Origin: DATARH01 sp035550515
Lineage (GTDB): Bacteria > Pseudomonadota > Alphaproteobacteria > ATCC43930 > CGMCC-115725
Direction: 5' to 3'
Assembly: GCA_035550515.1 (NCBI GenBank)
Contig: DASZOZ010000039.1
Coordinates: 132,933-196,932, forward strand
Length of the DNA stretch: 64,000 nt
The notes below the pieces were generated by a model. The model was not told the DNA's origin. It did not search any database and saw only the letters and a program-made list of their open reading frames with translations. Made by a program: the position numbers and the translations under genes. The number at the start of each line of letters is the position of its first letter. Position 1 is the first letter of the stretch. Positions 48,800-57,541 of the stretch are shown one piece after another.

Positions 48800-49615
48800 A
48801 TGAATAATCTTCACCGCGAACTGGCCCCCATCTCCGACAAGGCCTGGGCCGAGATAGAGGAAGAAGCCTCCCGCACCCTTAAGCGCTACCTGGCGGCGCG
48901 GCGTGTCGTCGATGTTTCCGGCCCGAAAGGGCTCGACCTGTCGGCCGTCGGCACCGGGCACCTGCACCACATCCAAGCCCCCGGCGACGGAATTCACGCC
49001 GGGCTGCGCGAGACGAAGGCGATCGTCGAACTGCGCGTTCCCTTCGAGCTTGCGCGCCAGGCGATCGACGACGTGGAACGCGGCGCGATGGATTCGGATT
49101 GGTCGGCGGTGAAGGAAGCCGCACGCAAGATCGCTTTTGCCGAAGACCGCGTCGTCTTCGACGGCTACGGCGCCGCGGGCATTCAAGGCATTCGCCAGGG
49201 CAGCAGCAATCCGCGAATTGTCCTCCCCGCCAATGTCCGCGGCTATCCGGGCGCAATTGCCGAGGCGGTGAGCCAGTTGCGGCTGGCAGGCGTCAACGGG
49301 CCGTATGCGCTGGTGCTCGGCGCTGACGCCTATACTACGGCGAGCGGAGGAACCGACGAAGGCTATCCGGTCTTTCACCATATCGAGCGCGAGGTGGATG
49401 GAGGGATCATCTGGGCGCCGGCCATCGAGGGCGGGTTTGTGCTCACGACCCGCAGCGGCGATTTCGCGCTGGATATCGGCCAGGACATCTCCATCGGGTA
49501 TTCGAGCCACTCCAGCACGGCGGTCGAGCTCTATTTCCTGGAGACCTTCACGTTCCGGCTGTTGACGACAGAAGCCGTCATTGTGCTCGCCCCCGGAGCG
49601 CAGCAGGGGAGTTGA
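48800..49615 (+). CDS. Family-1 encapsulin shell protein (linocin M18 type)
   Basis: A 271-residue HK97-fold shell protein that self-assembles into a hollow nanocompartment. The N-terminus MNNLHRELAPISDKAWAEIE is the classic encapsulin start, followed by GPKGLDLSAVGTGH, ETKAIVELRVPFELARQAID, AFAEDRVVFDGYGAAGIQGI, and a C-terminal FLTTRSGDFALD-like stretch ending in YFLETFTFRL. Start ATG 48800 has GAAGGAGCAGG in front; the longer frame is not family-like. No DyP peroxidase, ferritin-like or hemerythrin cargo is adjacent. The next gene, 53 bp downstream, is a molybdopterin oxidoreductase. Confidence 0.92.
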   Translation: MNNLHRELAPISDKAWAEIEEEASRTLKRYLAARRVVDVSGPKGLDLSAVGTGHLHHIQAPGDGIHAGLRETKAIVELRVPFELARQAIDDVERGAMDSDWSAVKEAARKIAFAEDRVVFDGYGAAGIQGIRQGSSNPRIVLPANVRGYPGAIAEAVSQLRLAGVNGPYALVLGADAYTTASGGTDEGYPVFHHIEREVDGGIIWAPAIEGGFVLTTRSGDFALDIGQDISIGYSSHSSTAVELYFLETFTFRLLTTEAVIVLAPGAQQGS

Positions 49616-49668
49616 ACGCCGCGGCGCGCAAGACGCGGCGCTCGTCGAATGACCCATGGGAGGCGTGA

Positions 49669-52512
49669 ATGGCCAGCACCCGCGACAGCATCGCCGATAT
49701 CTGGGGGCCGCGCACACCGCCATTGGGTACGCGCTGGCCGGTCCGGGTGGATCAGAACCTCGAAGAGGCGCCCGATCGTTGGGTGCAGGCGTGCTGCTTT
49801 CTGTGCTCGAACGGTTGCGGGATCGATATCGCCGTCAAGGACGACAAGCCGGGCGGCCGTATCGTCGGCGTACGCGGACGGGCAAGCGATGTGGTCAATC
49901 GCGGCCGTCTCGGACCCAAAGGACTCCTTAGCTGGGTCGCCAATGCCAGCCCCGACCGGCTGACCCGTCCGCTCATTCGCCGCGGCGGCCGGCTCGAACC
50001 CGCAGGCTGGGACGAGACGATGGACCTGATCGTCCGGCGCATCAAGGAGGCGAAGGCGAAGTACACGGCCGGCGCCATCGGCTTTTACACCTCGGGCCAA
50101 CTCTTTGCCGAAGCGAACTATACGCTGAGCGTGATCCGGACGGCCGGCATCGGCACGCTCCATATCGACGGCAACACAAGGCTGTGCACGGCAACCGCCG
50201 GCGCGGCGTTGAAGGAGACCTTCGGCGCCGACGGCCAGCCCGGCACTTATGCGGACATCGAAGCCACCGACTGTTTCCTCTTTGTCGGCCACGACATCGC
50301 CGCGACCGCGACCGTCCTGTGGTCGCGGGTGCTCGACCGCCAGCGCGCGGACCGGCCGTCGCGAATGATCGTCATCGACCCGCGCCGCACCGCGACGGCG
50401 GCGGCGGCCGATCTCCACATAAAGCCGCGGCTCGGCACCAACGTCGCTGTGCTCAACGGCTTGATCCAGCAATTGATCGAACAGGGTCATGCCGATCGCG
50501 CCTTCATCGACGCGCACACCGTCGGCTTCGACGAGCTCGCGGCGACGGTCGCATCCTACACGCCCGAGCGGGTCGCGGAGATCGCACGGCTTCCCGCCGA
50601 CCAGCTCCGCCGGGCGGCCGCCATGATCGGCGGCTCGACGATGCTGCTGAGCACTTGCCTGCAAGGCGTCTACCAGTCCAACCAGGGGACGGCGGCGGCC
50701 GTGCAGGTCAACAACGTCAATCTGGTGCTGGGCCGGATCGGCCGGCCCGGTTGCGGCATCTTGCAGATGAACGGCCAACCCACCGCCGAGAACAGCCGCG
50801 AAACCGGGTCGGGCGGCGATCTGTCGGGCTTCCGCAACTTCGACAATCCGCGCCATGTCGAGGAGATGGCGAAGCTCTGGAATGTAGACCCCGCGATCTT
50901 GCCGGACTGGGGGCCGCCGACCCATGCGCTGCAGATTTTCGACTATGTCATGGACGGCTCGATCCGGGTGCTGTGGATCGTCGGCACCAACCCCGCCGTT
51001 TCCTTTCCCGACCTGAACCGGCTGCGCGCGGACCTGTGCAGAGAGAGCGCGTTTGTGATCGTGCAGGACGCCTTCATGACCGAAACGGCGGACATGGCCG
51101 ACATCGTCCTGCCCGCCGCGATCTGGGGCGAGAAGACCGGCTGTTCGACCAATGTCGACCGCGTCGTCCATCTCAACCACAAGGCCGTCGAGCCGCCGGG
51201 AGAGGCGCGGTCCGATCTCGACATCTTCCTCGATTTCGCCCGCCGCATGGATTTCCGCGACAAGGAGGGCGCCCCGCTGATCAAATGGGCGGATGCGGAA
51301 GGCGCGTTCGCCGCCTGGCGCGAATGCTCGCGCGGCCGACCCTGCGACTATTCCGGCCTTACCTACGCGAAGTTGAGCGAGGGCTCCGGCATCCCGTGGC
51401 CATGCAACGACGAGCATCCGCACGGGTCGGAACGCTATTACGCCGATCTCAACTTCGCGACCGATCCGGATTATTGCGAAAGCTACGGCCACGATCTGCT
51501 GACCGGAGCGGCGATAAGCGCGGCGGATTACCGCGCGAAGCAGCCGAACGGCCGCGCCTTTCTGCGCGCCGCCGAATACGTTCCGCCGACGGAAGAACCG
51601 GACGAGGATTACCCGTTCTTCCTGACCACGGGGCGGGTCGTCTATCACTTCCACACCCGCACCAAGACGGGACGGTCAAAAGAACTCAGGGAAGCGGCGC
51701 CCGATGCTTTCATCCAGGTGAACGATGATGATGCGCGTCGTCTCGGCATCAAAGAAGGCGAGATGCTGCGCGTCACCTCCCGCCGCGGCGCGGCGGAGGC
51801 GCCGGCGCGTATCGGCGATATCGAACCGGGCACGCTGTTCATGCCGTTCCACTACGGCTATTGGGACGCTCCCGGCCGGGCGCGCGCCGCGAACGAGCTG
51901 ACGCTTTACGAATGGGACCCGGTCAGCAAGCAGCCGCATTTCAAATATGCCGCGGTCAAGCTGGAGAAGGCGCAAGGCAAGCCGCTGCCGCAGCCGGACG
52001 AAACGAGGCGGGATCATGCAATGGCCGAAAGCGGGGAGAGAGCGGCGGGCCGGCCCTATCTCGCCGACTATATCGGTCTTCTGGCGACAAACGAGGATCG
52101 GCTGATCCTGGGCTGGGAGAAGCTGCGCAACGCCCACCCGATGACGCCGGATATCGGCATGCAGAGCAGGCTGTTCATGACCTGGTCGAGCGAGAACGCA
52201 GCGGCGATCCGCCGCCATGCCGCGCGCTATGGCGAGCGGCGGGAGGGCGAACCGGAAGCGCTCGACAAGGCGCTGGCGGTCGGCCGCTCCCAGTCGGGCT
52301 TTGGCCTGCTGCGCGACCTGCAGGATCTGTGGCTGATAGTGAGCGAAAGCACGGTCTCCGTGGCCGTGCTTATCCAAGGCGCCCGCGCGCTCGGCGACCG
52401 CGCACTGGAGCAGGACCTCCGCACGGTCGAGCGCCGGAACGAGCGCCAGCGCACCTGGCTCCTGACGCGCATCCGGCAAGCCGCGCCGCAGACGCTTGCG
52501 GTCCCGTCATAA
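49669..52512 (+). CDS. Molybdopterin oxidoreductase (nitrate reductase/formate dehydrogenase-like) with extra C-terminal domain
   Basis: A 947-residue bis-MGD enzyme without a Tat signal, so cytoplasmic. The N-terminal cluster motif is C43xxC46xxxC50 (with an extra Cys42), but where the fourth ligand is expected the sequence reads NRGRLGPKG, with Gly instead of Cys. The Mo ligand is probably Cys173 in NTRLCTATAG. The molybdopterin-binding C-terminal barrel ends near residue 770. A helical extension of about 150 residues (from about 800) follows and ends APQTLAVPS. It could reduce nitrate or oxidise formate or a related substrate. It sits between the encapsulin gene (53 bp) and a DUF2945 gene (21 bp). 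Confidence 0.85.
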   Translation: MASTRDSIADIWGPRTPPLGTRWPVRVDQNLEEAPDRWVQACCFLCSNGCGIDIAVKDDKPGGRIVGVRGRASDVVNRGRLGPKGLLSWVANASPDRLTRPLIRRGGRLEPAGWDETMDLIVRRIKEAKAKYTAGAIGFYTSGQLFAEANYTLSVIRTAGIGTLHIDGNTRLCTATAGAALKETFGADGQPGTYADIEATDCFLFVGHDIAATATVLWSRVLDRQRADRPSRMIVIDPRRTATAAAADLHIKPRLGTNVAVLNGLIQQLIEQGHADRAFIDAHTVGFDELAATVASYTPERVAEIARLPADQLRRAAAMIGGSTMLLSTCLQGVYQSNQGTAAAVQVNNVNLVLGRIGRPGCGILQMNGQPTAENSRETGSGGDLSGFRNFDNPRHVEEMAKLWNVDPAILPDWGPPTHALQIFDYVMDGSIRVLWIVGTNPAVSFPDLNRLRADLCRESAFVIVQDAFMTETADMADIVLPAAIWGEKTGCSTNVDRVVHLNHKAVEPPGEARSDLDIFLDFARRMDFRDKEGAPLIKWADAEGAFAAWRECSRGRPCDYSGLTYAKLSEGSGIPWPCNDEHPHGSERYYADLNFATDPDYCESYGHDLLTGAAISAADYRAKQPNGRAFLRAAEYVPPTEEPDEDYPFFLTTGRVVYHFHTRTKTGRSKELREAAPDAFIQVNDDDARRLGIKEGEMLRVTSRRGAAEAPARIGDIEPGTLFMPFHYGYWDAPGRARAANELTLYEWDPVSKQPHFKYAAVKLEKAQGKPLPQPDETRRDHAMAESGERAAGRPYLADYIGLLATNEDRLILGWEKLRNAHPMTPDIGMQSRLFMTWSSENAAAIRRHAARYGERREGEPEALDKALAVGRSQSGFGLLRDLQDLWLIVSESTVSVAVLIQGARALGDRALEQDLRTVERRNERQRTWLLTRIRQAAPQTLAVPS

Positions 52513-52533
52513 CAAAAAGGAGGGGTTCGGCGG

Positions 52534-52749
52534 ATGACCAGGAGGTTTGCAATCGGCGATCACGTAAGCTGGAACTCCGAGGCGGGCCGGGTGTCCGGGG
52601 TCGTGATCGCGATCCACACCAGCGACTTCGATTACAAGGGGCACATCCACCACGCCTCGGCGGACGATCCCCAATACGAGATCAAGAGCGACAAGACCGA
52701 CCACATCGCCGCCCACAAGGGCAGCGCGCTTACACGCACGCCGAGATGA
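52534..52749 (+). CDS. DUF2945/HVA1-type small protein
   Basis: A 71-residue protein of the hypervirulence-associated (HVA1, DUF2945) family with a Tudor-like SH3 barrel: FAIGDHVSWNSEAGRVSGVV, then IHTSDFDYKGHIHHASADDP and YEIKSDKTDHIAAHKGSAL. Family members are stress-associated in many bacteria, but their biochemical role is unknown. It starts 21 bp after the oxidoreductase with an AGGAGG site and is likely in the same operon. Confidence 0.85.
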   Translation: MTRRFAIGDHVSWNSEAGRVSGVVIAIHTSDFDYKGHIHHASADDPQYEIKSDKTDHIAAHKGSALTRTPR

Positions 52750-52960
52750 AGGCGACCGTAATCGACACGAGCATTCGTCCGGGCGCCGGGGAACGTTCGG
52801 CAGTCGCCGTTGCCGACCGCGGGCATGCGCCCGCGATCGACGGCCACAAGGCCATCAACCGCGTCGTTCGCGCCGCCGGCCGGGAACCGCCGGGCTCGAA
52901 ATCGTCCGGACGCCCGATATGGTGGTCACGCGCATCCGCGCTGACGTGCTCGACGAAGGG
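52750..52960. other. Gap between the DUF2945 and MFS genes
   Basis: A stretch of about 210 bp with open frames on both strands but no sequence I recognise. A frame from ATG 52746 (MKATVIDTSIRPGAGERS) could be a small protein or the fragment of one; there is no supporting ribosome site or family match. Confidence 0.3.
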
Positions 52961-54211
52961 TCACAGCACATTACGCCGCTGCACAGGCCTGCCCTGGCGC
53001 AGCATGCTGACGCCGACCAGAATTGCCGGCACGGCGCAGGCGACCCAACCGGCGCCATAGCCGCCAGTCAGCCAGAGCAGCAGCGAAAAGACCGCGGGGC
53101 ATGCCAGCGCACCGATCTGACCGAATGACAGCACCCCGCCGGTCACCGCGCCCACTTGCCCCGGCGGCGCGAGACGCGCGGCTTCCGACAGCGTGATGCC
53201 GTGCCAGGACATCGCGGTGGCGCTGATCACCATCGCCACCGCGCCGGTCACCAGCAATGGCCAATGCGGCGTAACCGCGCCAAACAACCCGATGCTGACA
53301 GCCATGCCGACCGCCAACCCGCCGAGGACGATGTGTGGCGGGACATGGAAGCCGCCGACCCAGGCCCATAAGATGCGGCCCGGCAACGCCACCGCCATGA
53401 CGGTCGAATACAGCGATCCAGCCGCGACCAGCGAATAGCCCTGTGCGGTCATGTACGTGACGAAATACGCGACAAACACGGCCTGCGTGCCGTTGAACGC
53501 AAAGCAGGCGAACGACAAAGAGCGCAGCTCGCGGACCGCCAGCACCGCGGTGATCGTGGTGCGCAAATCCGACAGGCGGATCGGATGCCGCGGCGACGGC
53601 TCGGTATCGAGCCGGCCGCGTAACGGCTGGAGCATCAGCGCGACGGCCCAGCACAGCGCCGCGCTCCCCAGCATCGTGCCGCGCCAGCCAAACGAATGCG
53701 CCGTCACGGGAGCAAGATAACCGGTCAGCAGGATGCCTGCCGGGATCGCACACTGGGCGATGGAGAAGGCAAAGGGCGCATAGCGCCTGACGGACCAGCG
53801 CCCCAGCAACTGGGAACTGGCCGGGGTCGCAACCGCCGCTACGCCGTTTCCAATCAAGGCCGACAGCACGAAGCCGACGGCACCGCCGAGGACCGCCGCC
53901 GCCAACCCGGCGCCGGTAAACAGCAGCGCGAGCTGGCTCATGCGAATAGCGCCGTGCCGGATGATAAAGCCGCCCGATCCCAACTGGCCTATCAGCCCGG
54001 CAACCGCGGTCAGCGAGAAATAGACGCCGACCCAAGCGGCATCGGCATGCAGCTCGGCGATGATCAACGGCGCCAGCACCGCCGGCAACGCCCGTGCGAT
54101 CGAGCCGCAGGTCTGCTGCAAAAACATCGCCGCGACCGCGATCAGCATATTGGTCAAGTGAGCGCTTCCTCCGGATGAGCCGTCGGTGTGCCTACTACGA
54201 GCGATTTTCAT
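52961..54211 (-). CDS. MFS transporter
   Basis: A permease of about 416 residues with 12 predicted membrane segments. It starts at ATG 54211 (MKIARSRHTDG) and its first segment is MLIAVAAMFLQQTCGSIARA. The segment 2-3 loop holds FIIRHGAIRM, a weak MFS motif, and helix 5 GILLTGYLAPV. Substrate unknown. It is divergent from the substrate-binding-protein gene at 54.4 kb; the two share an upstream region of about 200 bp. Confidence 0.82.
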   Translation of the reverse strand: MKIARSRHTDGSSGGSAHLTNMLIAVAAMFLQQTCGSIARALPAVLAPLIIAELHADAAWVGVYFSLTAVAGLIGQLGSGGFIIRHGAIRMSQLALLFTGAGLAAAVLGGAVGFVLSALIGNGVAAVATPASSQLLGRWSVRRYAPFAFSIAQCAIPAGILLTGYLAPVTAHSFGWRGTMLGSAALCWAVALMLQPLRGRLDTEPSPRHPIRLSDLRTTITAVLAVRELRSLSFACFAFNGTQAVFVAYFVTYMTAQGYSLVAAGSLYSTVMAVALPGRILWAWVGGFHVPPHIVLGGLAVGMAVSIGLFGAVTPHWPLLVTGAVAMVISATAMSWHGITLSEAARLAPPGQVGAVTGGVLSFGQIGALACPAVFSLLLWLTGGYGAGWVACAVPAILVGVSMLRQGRPVQRRNVL

Positions 54212-54408
54212 ATTCAAATATCCAAGAGGCCCTGGTTATGCACGACGCTCGCAGGTGTTCTGCGCTTCCGGGCGGCGACGCCGTTCCGCGCTCCGCACAC
54301 CCGGGTTCCTTCCCGGCCGGCCCTGCGCCGGCACGGGCCGCTTACATTCTTGCCTGTTTCGTTATATCCAATAGGCTATATCGATCCCGTCACGAACGAG
54401 GCCCCTGA

Positions 54409-55299
54409 ATGGAGCGCATCAACATCGAGTTCACCTTGTTCTCGGCTTTCTATTCCCCGCTCATCTCGGTGATGTCCGGCGGGTTCCTGAAGGCCGAAGG
54501 CCTGGAAGCCGACTGGACGGTCGCCCCTCCCGGCGTCTCCGCGGTGAAGGCGTTGGAGGAAGGCCGGGCCGACGTCATCCAATCCGCCCCGAGCCAAGCC
54601 TTCACATCTTTGGCCCAGGGCCAGACGCCCACGGCCGTGCATTTTGCCCAGATCAACGAGATGGACGGGTTCTTCATCACGGGCCGGACTGCCGATCCGG
54701 GCTTTGAGTGGAAGAAGCTCGAAGGGGCCGAGGTGATCCTCTTCGGCGGCGGCCAGCCCCTGGCAATGTTCAAGTATGCCTGCCACAAGGCGGGCATCGA
54801 TTTTGGCAAGCTCAGGGTCGTCAACGTTGGGGGCGCCGAGGACATGGACAAGGCGTTCCGGGCCGGCAGAGGGCAATACGTCCAGCAGCAAGGGCCCTTC
54901 CCGCAGCAGCTCGAGGCCGACGGAGTCGGCCACATCGTCGCGCAATGCGGCCCGAAGATCGGACCTGTCGCTTTCTCGAGCCTGGCGGCGAGACGAGACT
55001 GGCTGCAATCCGACACCGCCAAGGCGTTCATGCGCGCTTACACGAAAACACGGGCCTATATGCTGGCCACACCGGCGGCCGAGATCGCGAGGGCGGAGAA
55101 ATCATACTTCCCGTCGATCGACCTCGATGTCCTCACGCGGTGCGTCGCGAGCTATCAGCAGCTCGGCTGCTGGACGCCGCATGTCGAGATTACCCGCCCG
55201 GCGTTCGAGGTCGCGCTCGATGTCTTCGAGCATTTCGGCTCGCTCAAAGAGCGATACGCCTATGATCAGGTATGCGCGCCGCCTCCATCCACGGCGTGA
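54409..55299 (+). CDS. NMT1/THI5-like substrate-binding protein without signal peptide
   Basis: A 296-residue periplasmic-binding-protein fold of the ABC nitrate/sulfonate/taurine (NMT1/THI5) type: NIEFTLFSAFYSPLISVMSG, APPGVSAVKALEEGRADVIQ and GQTPTAVHFAQINEMDGFFI. The start ATG 54409 leaves no signal peptide, so it may be cytoplasmic like THI5 homologues, or the true start was lost. No ABC permease or ATPase gene is adjacent. Just upstream lies an AT-rich dyad (ATATCCAATAGGCTATAT, 54364-54381) in the region shared with the divergent MFS gene. Confidence 0.75.
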   Translation: MERINIEFTLFSAFYSPLISVMSGGFLKAEGLEADWTVAPPGVSAVKALEEGRADVIQSAPSQAFTSLAQGQTPTAVHFAQINEMDGFFITGRTADPGFEWKKLEGAEVILFGGGQPLAMFKYACHKAGIDFGKLRVVNVGGAEDMDKAFRAGRGQYVQQQGPFPQQLEADGVGHIVAQCGPKIGPVAFSSLAARRDWLQSDTAKAFMRAYTKTRAYMLATPAAEIARAEKSYFPSIDLDVLTRCVASYQQLGCWTPHVEITRPAFEVALDVFEHFGSLKERYAYDQVCAPPPSTA

Positions 55300-55332
55300 G
55301 GCGACTCGCATTTCGCCGGTTGCCCGGGAGCC

Positions 55333-56118
55333 TCAGCGCCAACTAAGCGCGGGTGCAACGTGGGTCAGGATCGCTTCCATGACATGCGCATTGTAGTCCG
55401 CGCCGAGCTGGTTGGGGACGGTCGGCAGCAGTGTATCCGCCGCGGCGACAGCCTCGTCCCGCTTGAGTTGCTCGATCAACACATCCGGTTCGGCAGCATA
55501 GCTTCGACCAAAGATCGAGCGCCTTGTCGGGTCGATGAAGCCGATCGAGTCCTGATCTTCACCGCCGTTTCCCCAAAAAGCGCGGTCCTGGTCGTTGACC
55601 AGGGCGAAGATATTGCGGCTCACCGAGACCCTCGGTTCGCGTGCGTGGCCGGCTTCCTTCCAGGCATCGCGAAAAGCCTGGATCTGGATCGCCTGCTGGA
55701 CGTGGAAGGATGCCCCGCTCTCATCGTTTTTGAGAGTGGACGCTTGCAGGTTCATGCCGCGTTGCGCCGCCCAGACCGCGGTCGCGTTCGAGCCAGACCC
55801 CCATCAGACTCTCTCGCGCAGCCCTTCTGAAAAGGGCTCGAGGCGCAAGAGGCCGGGTGGGTTGGGAAACATCGGTTGCGGTTCGGCTCGGCGAAGCCCT
55901 TGCCTTCCAGCAGCCGGCAGAACACTTCGGCGTGCCGGCGTCCCATGTCGGCATCGGTCTCGCCTTCCGCCGGACGGTAGCCGAAGTAGCGCCAACCGCC
56001 GATAACCTGCTTGGGCGAACCTCGGCTGATGCCGAGCTGGAGGCGACCGCCCGCGATGAGATCCGCCACGCCCACGTCTAACGAGCCGCATAGAAATCGG
56101 CACGGCGGTGATCGACAT
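55333..56118 (-). pseudogene. LLM-class flavin-dependent monooxygenase, frameshifted and truncated
   Basis: Pieces of one luciferase-like monooxygenase lie in consecutive frames on the minus strand: VADLIAGGRLQLGISRGSPK and GGWRYFGYRPAEGETDADMG upstream, then a frame change, and MNLQASTLKNDESGASFHVQ with DAWKEAGHAREPRVSVSRNI downstream. At least one frameshift lies near 55850, and the first 100 or so residues are missing. It is not expected to be functional. Confidence 0.8.
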
Positions 56119-56242
56119 GCGCTATGAGGTCGATGGATTGCAGTAGCGCGGCCAGACCAAGTTCTGGATCATGGAGGTGTATCTCGTCGATCGCGAGCGC
56201 ACCTTCGGCGGGTTCTACGAACGGCTCTTGGTGCCGGGATGA
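56084..56242 (+). pseudogene. Unidentified gene remnant with an in-frame stop
   Basis: A plus-strand frame reads IGTAVIDMRYEVDGLQ, an internal TAG at 56144, then RGQTKFWIMEVYLVDRERTF and GGFYERLLVPG before TGA at 56240. It looks like the C-terminal end of a larger enzyme that was truncated and mutated. I cannot name the family. Confidence 0.45.
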
Positions 56243-56266
56243 CGCCTGAGGAGGAGCCTTGATCGA

Positions 56267-56632
56267 ATGCCGATTTTAGGAGACTTGCACAATCGGGTCG
56301 CGCTGGTGACCGGCGCCTCGCGCGGTATCGGCACCGCAATCGCCGTGGCGCTCGCCGAGGCGGGCGCTGCCGTTGCGGTCAACTACCGGGAACGCGCCGA
56401 AGCAGCCGAAACCGTCGCCGCCGCGATCCGCGGCCGCAGGGGTCAGGCGCTCGCGGTGGGCGCCGATGAGACCGACATGATGCGCGCCCGCCGCGACGAG
56501 ATGGCGGCGCGCATCCCCTGGGCCGCATGGGGCCAGCCCGAGGAGGTCGCGCAGGCGGTGCTGATGGTGATCGGCAATCCCTATATGACCGGGCAGACCG
56601 TGCAGCTCAACGGCGGCGCCAACTTTATCTGA
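56267..56632 (+). pseudogene. Short-chain dehydrogenase (SDR) with its catalytic core deleted
   Basis: The 121-codon frame begins with a normal SDR N-terminus (NRVALVTGASRGIGTAIAVA with TGxxxGIG) and ends with a normal SDR C-terminus (PEEVAQAVLMVIGNPYMTGQ, then TVQLNGGANFI). The intervening 120-130 residues, including the NAG, Ser and YxxxK catalytic motifs, are missing in an in-frame deletion near GADETDMMRARR. The product could fold only partly and cannot be an active SDR. Confidence 0.82.
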
Positions 56633-56646
56633 GGCCGAGGTCGAAC

Positions 56647-57345
56647 ATGTCGCGCGCTGACGTCATCGATCGCCTTGCTGCTCGGATTGCCGCGTTCCGG
56701 CCGGATGAACCCGCGCGGGTCGCCATCGACGGCCGAACCGCCTCGGGAAAAACCACACTCTCCGACGAACTGGCTGCGGCGCTCGGGCGCAGCGGTCGCG
56801 AGATCATCCGCACCTCGATCGATGGTTTTCACCGGCCGAAGGCGGAGCGCTACGCGCGAGGGCGGCACTCCGCCGAGGGGTATTATTGGGACGCCCGCGA
56901 TCTTACGGCGATAACGAATCTGCTTCTCGGACCGCTCGGCCCCAGCGGCAATCGACATTACAGCACGGCCTCGTTCGACCTGGAAAACGATCGGCCGATC
57001 GATCCAGAGCTGCATCAAGCGTCTCGAAATCCCATTCTCCTTGTCGACGGGACATTCCTTCAGCGGCCGGAACTCACGGATGGATGGGACCTGACGATCT
57101 TTGTCGATACCTCCGAAGAGATCGCCGCTCAACGCGGGATTACCCGGGACGCGGCGAGGCTGGGCGGGTTGGATGAGGCGCGCCGGCTTTACGAATTACG
57201 GTATCGGCCCGCTTTCGACTTGTATGAACGGCTCTGCTCGCCGGCTTCAATCGCAGACGTGCTGATCGACAACGGCGATCTGGCGAATCCCCGCGTGCAA
57301 ATCCAAGACGGCGGACGGTTATCAGGACAGGGAACCGGCCCGTAA
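56647..57345 (+). CDS. Uridine-kinase-like P-loop phosphotransferase
   Basis: A 232-residue nucleoside/pantothenate-kinase-type P-loop protein. The Walker A is IDGRTASGKTTLSDEL, the DGFHRPKAERYARG stretch is the substrate lid of uridine-kinase-like proteins, and NPILLVDGTFLQRPELTDGW gives Walker B. It probably phosphorylates a nucleoside or a similar small hydroxyl compound. Start ATG 56647. It is intact although it lies among decayed genes. A perfect 13-bp hairpin encloses its stop codon. Confidence 0.82.
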   Translation: MSRADVIDRLAARIAAFRPDEPARVAIDGRTASGKTTLSDELAAALGRSGREIIRTSIDGFHRPKAERYARGRHSAEGYYWDARDLTAITNLLLGPLGPSGNRHYSTASFDLENDRPIDPELHQASRNPILLVDGTFLQRPELTDGWDLTIFVDTSEEIAAQRGITRDAARLGGLDEARRLYELRYRPAFDLYERLCSPASIADVLIDNGDLANPRVQIQDGGRLSGQGTGP

Positions 57346-57359
57346 TGCCGGTTCCCTGT
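57327..57359 (+). terminator. Perfect hairpin around the kinase stop codon
   Basis: Arms ACAGGGAACCGGC (57327-57339) and GCCGGTTCCCTGT (57347-57359) with the TAA stop inside the 7-nt loop. No T-tract follows, as with the hprK hairpin. Confidence 0.55.
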
Positions 57360-57541
57360 CGCGCCCGAGCCCGCTCGGTGGTGTGCGCCCGTCAGGGATG
57401 CGGCCCCCACGGCGCCGCCTGAAGCAGCTTCACCTCCTGGGTGATGACCAGCGGCCGGAACTTGGCGGCGAAGCCGCCGACGAAATCGGAATGGCAAACA
57501 CTCCCGCCCAATGCGCGCGGCGATCGGCATCGTCGTGAGCT
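57346..57541. other. Gap with a possible gene remnant
   Basis: About 200 bp between the kinase hairpin and the convergent PPOX gene. On the minus strand a short frame (GSVCHSDFVGGFAAKFRPLV, then ITQEVKLLQAAPWGPHP and stop near 57396) looks like the C-terminus of a lost protein. I do not recognise the family. Confidence 0.3.

Noticed and set aside
52488..52512. Canonical encapsulin targeting peptide at the molybdoenzyme C-terminus
   Set aside because: The tail APQTLAVPS does not match the known GSL-type targeting consensus, so cargo status cannot be claimed from the sequence.
52746..53060. Small gene after DUF2945 (MKATVIDTSIRP...)
   Set aside because: No ribosome site or recognisable family, and it overlaps the 3' end of the convergent MFS gene.
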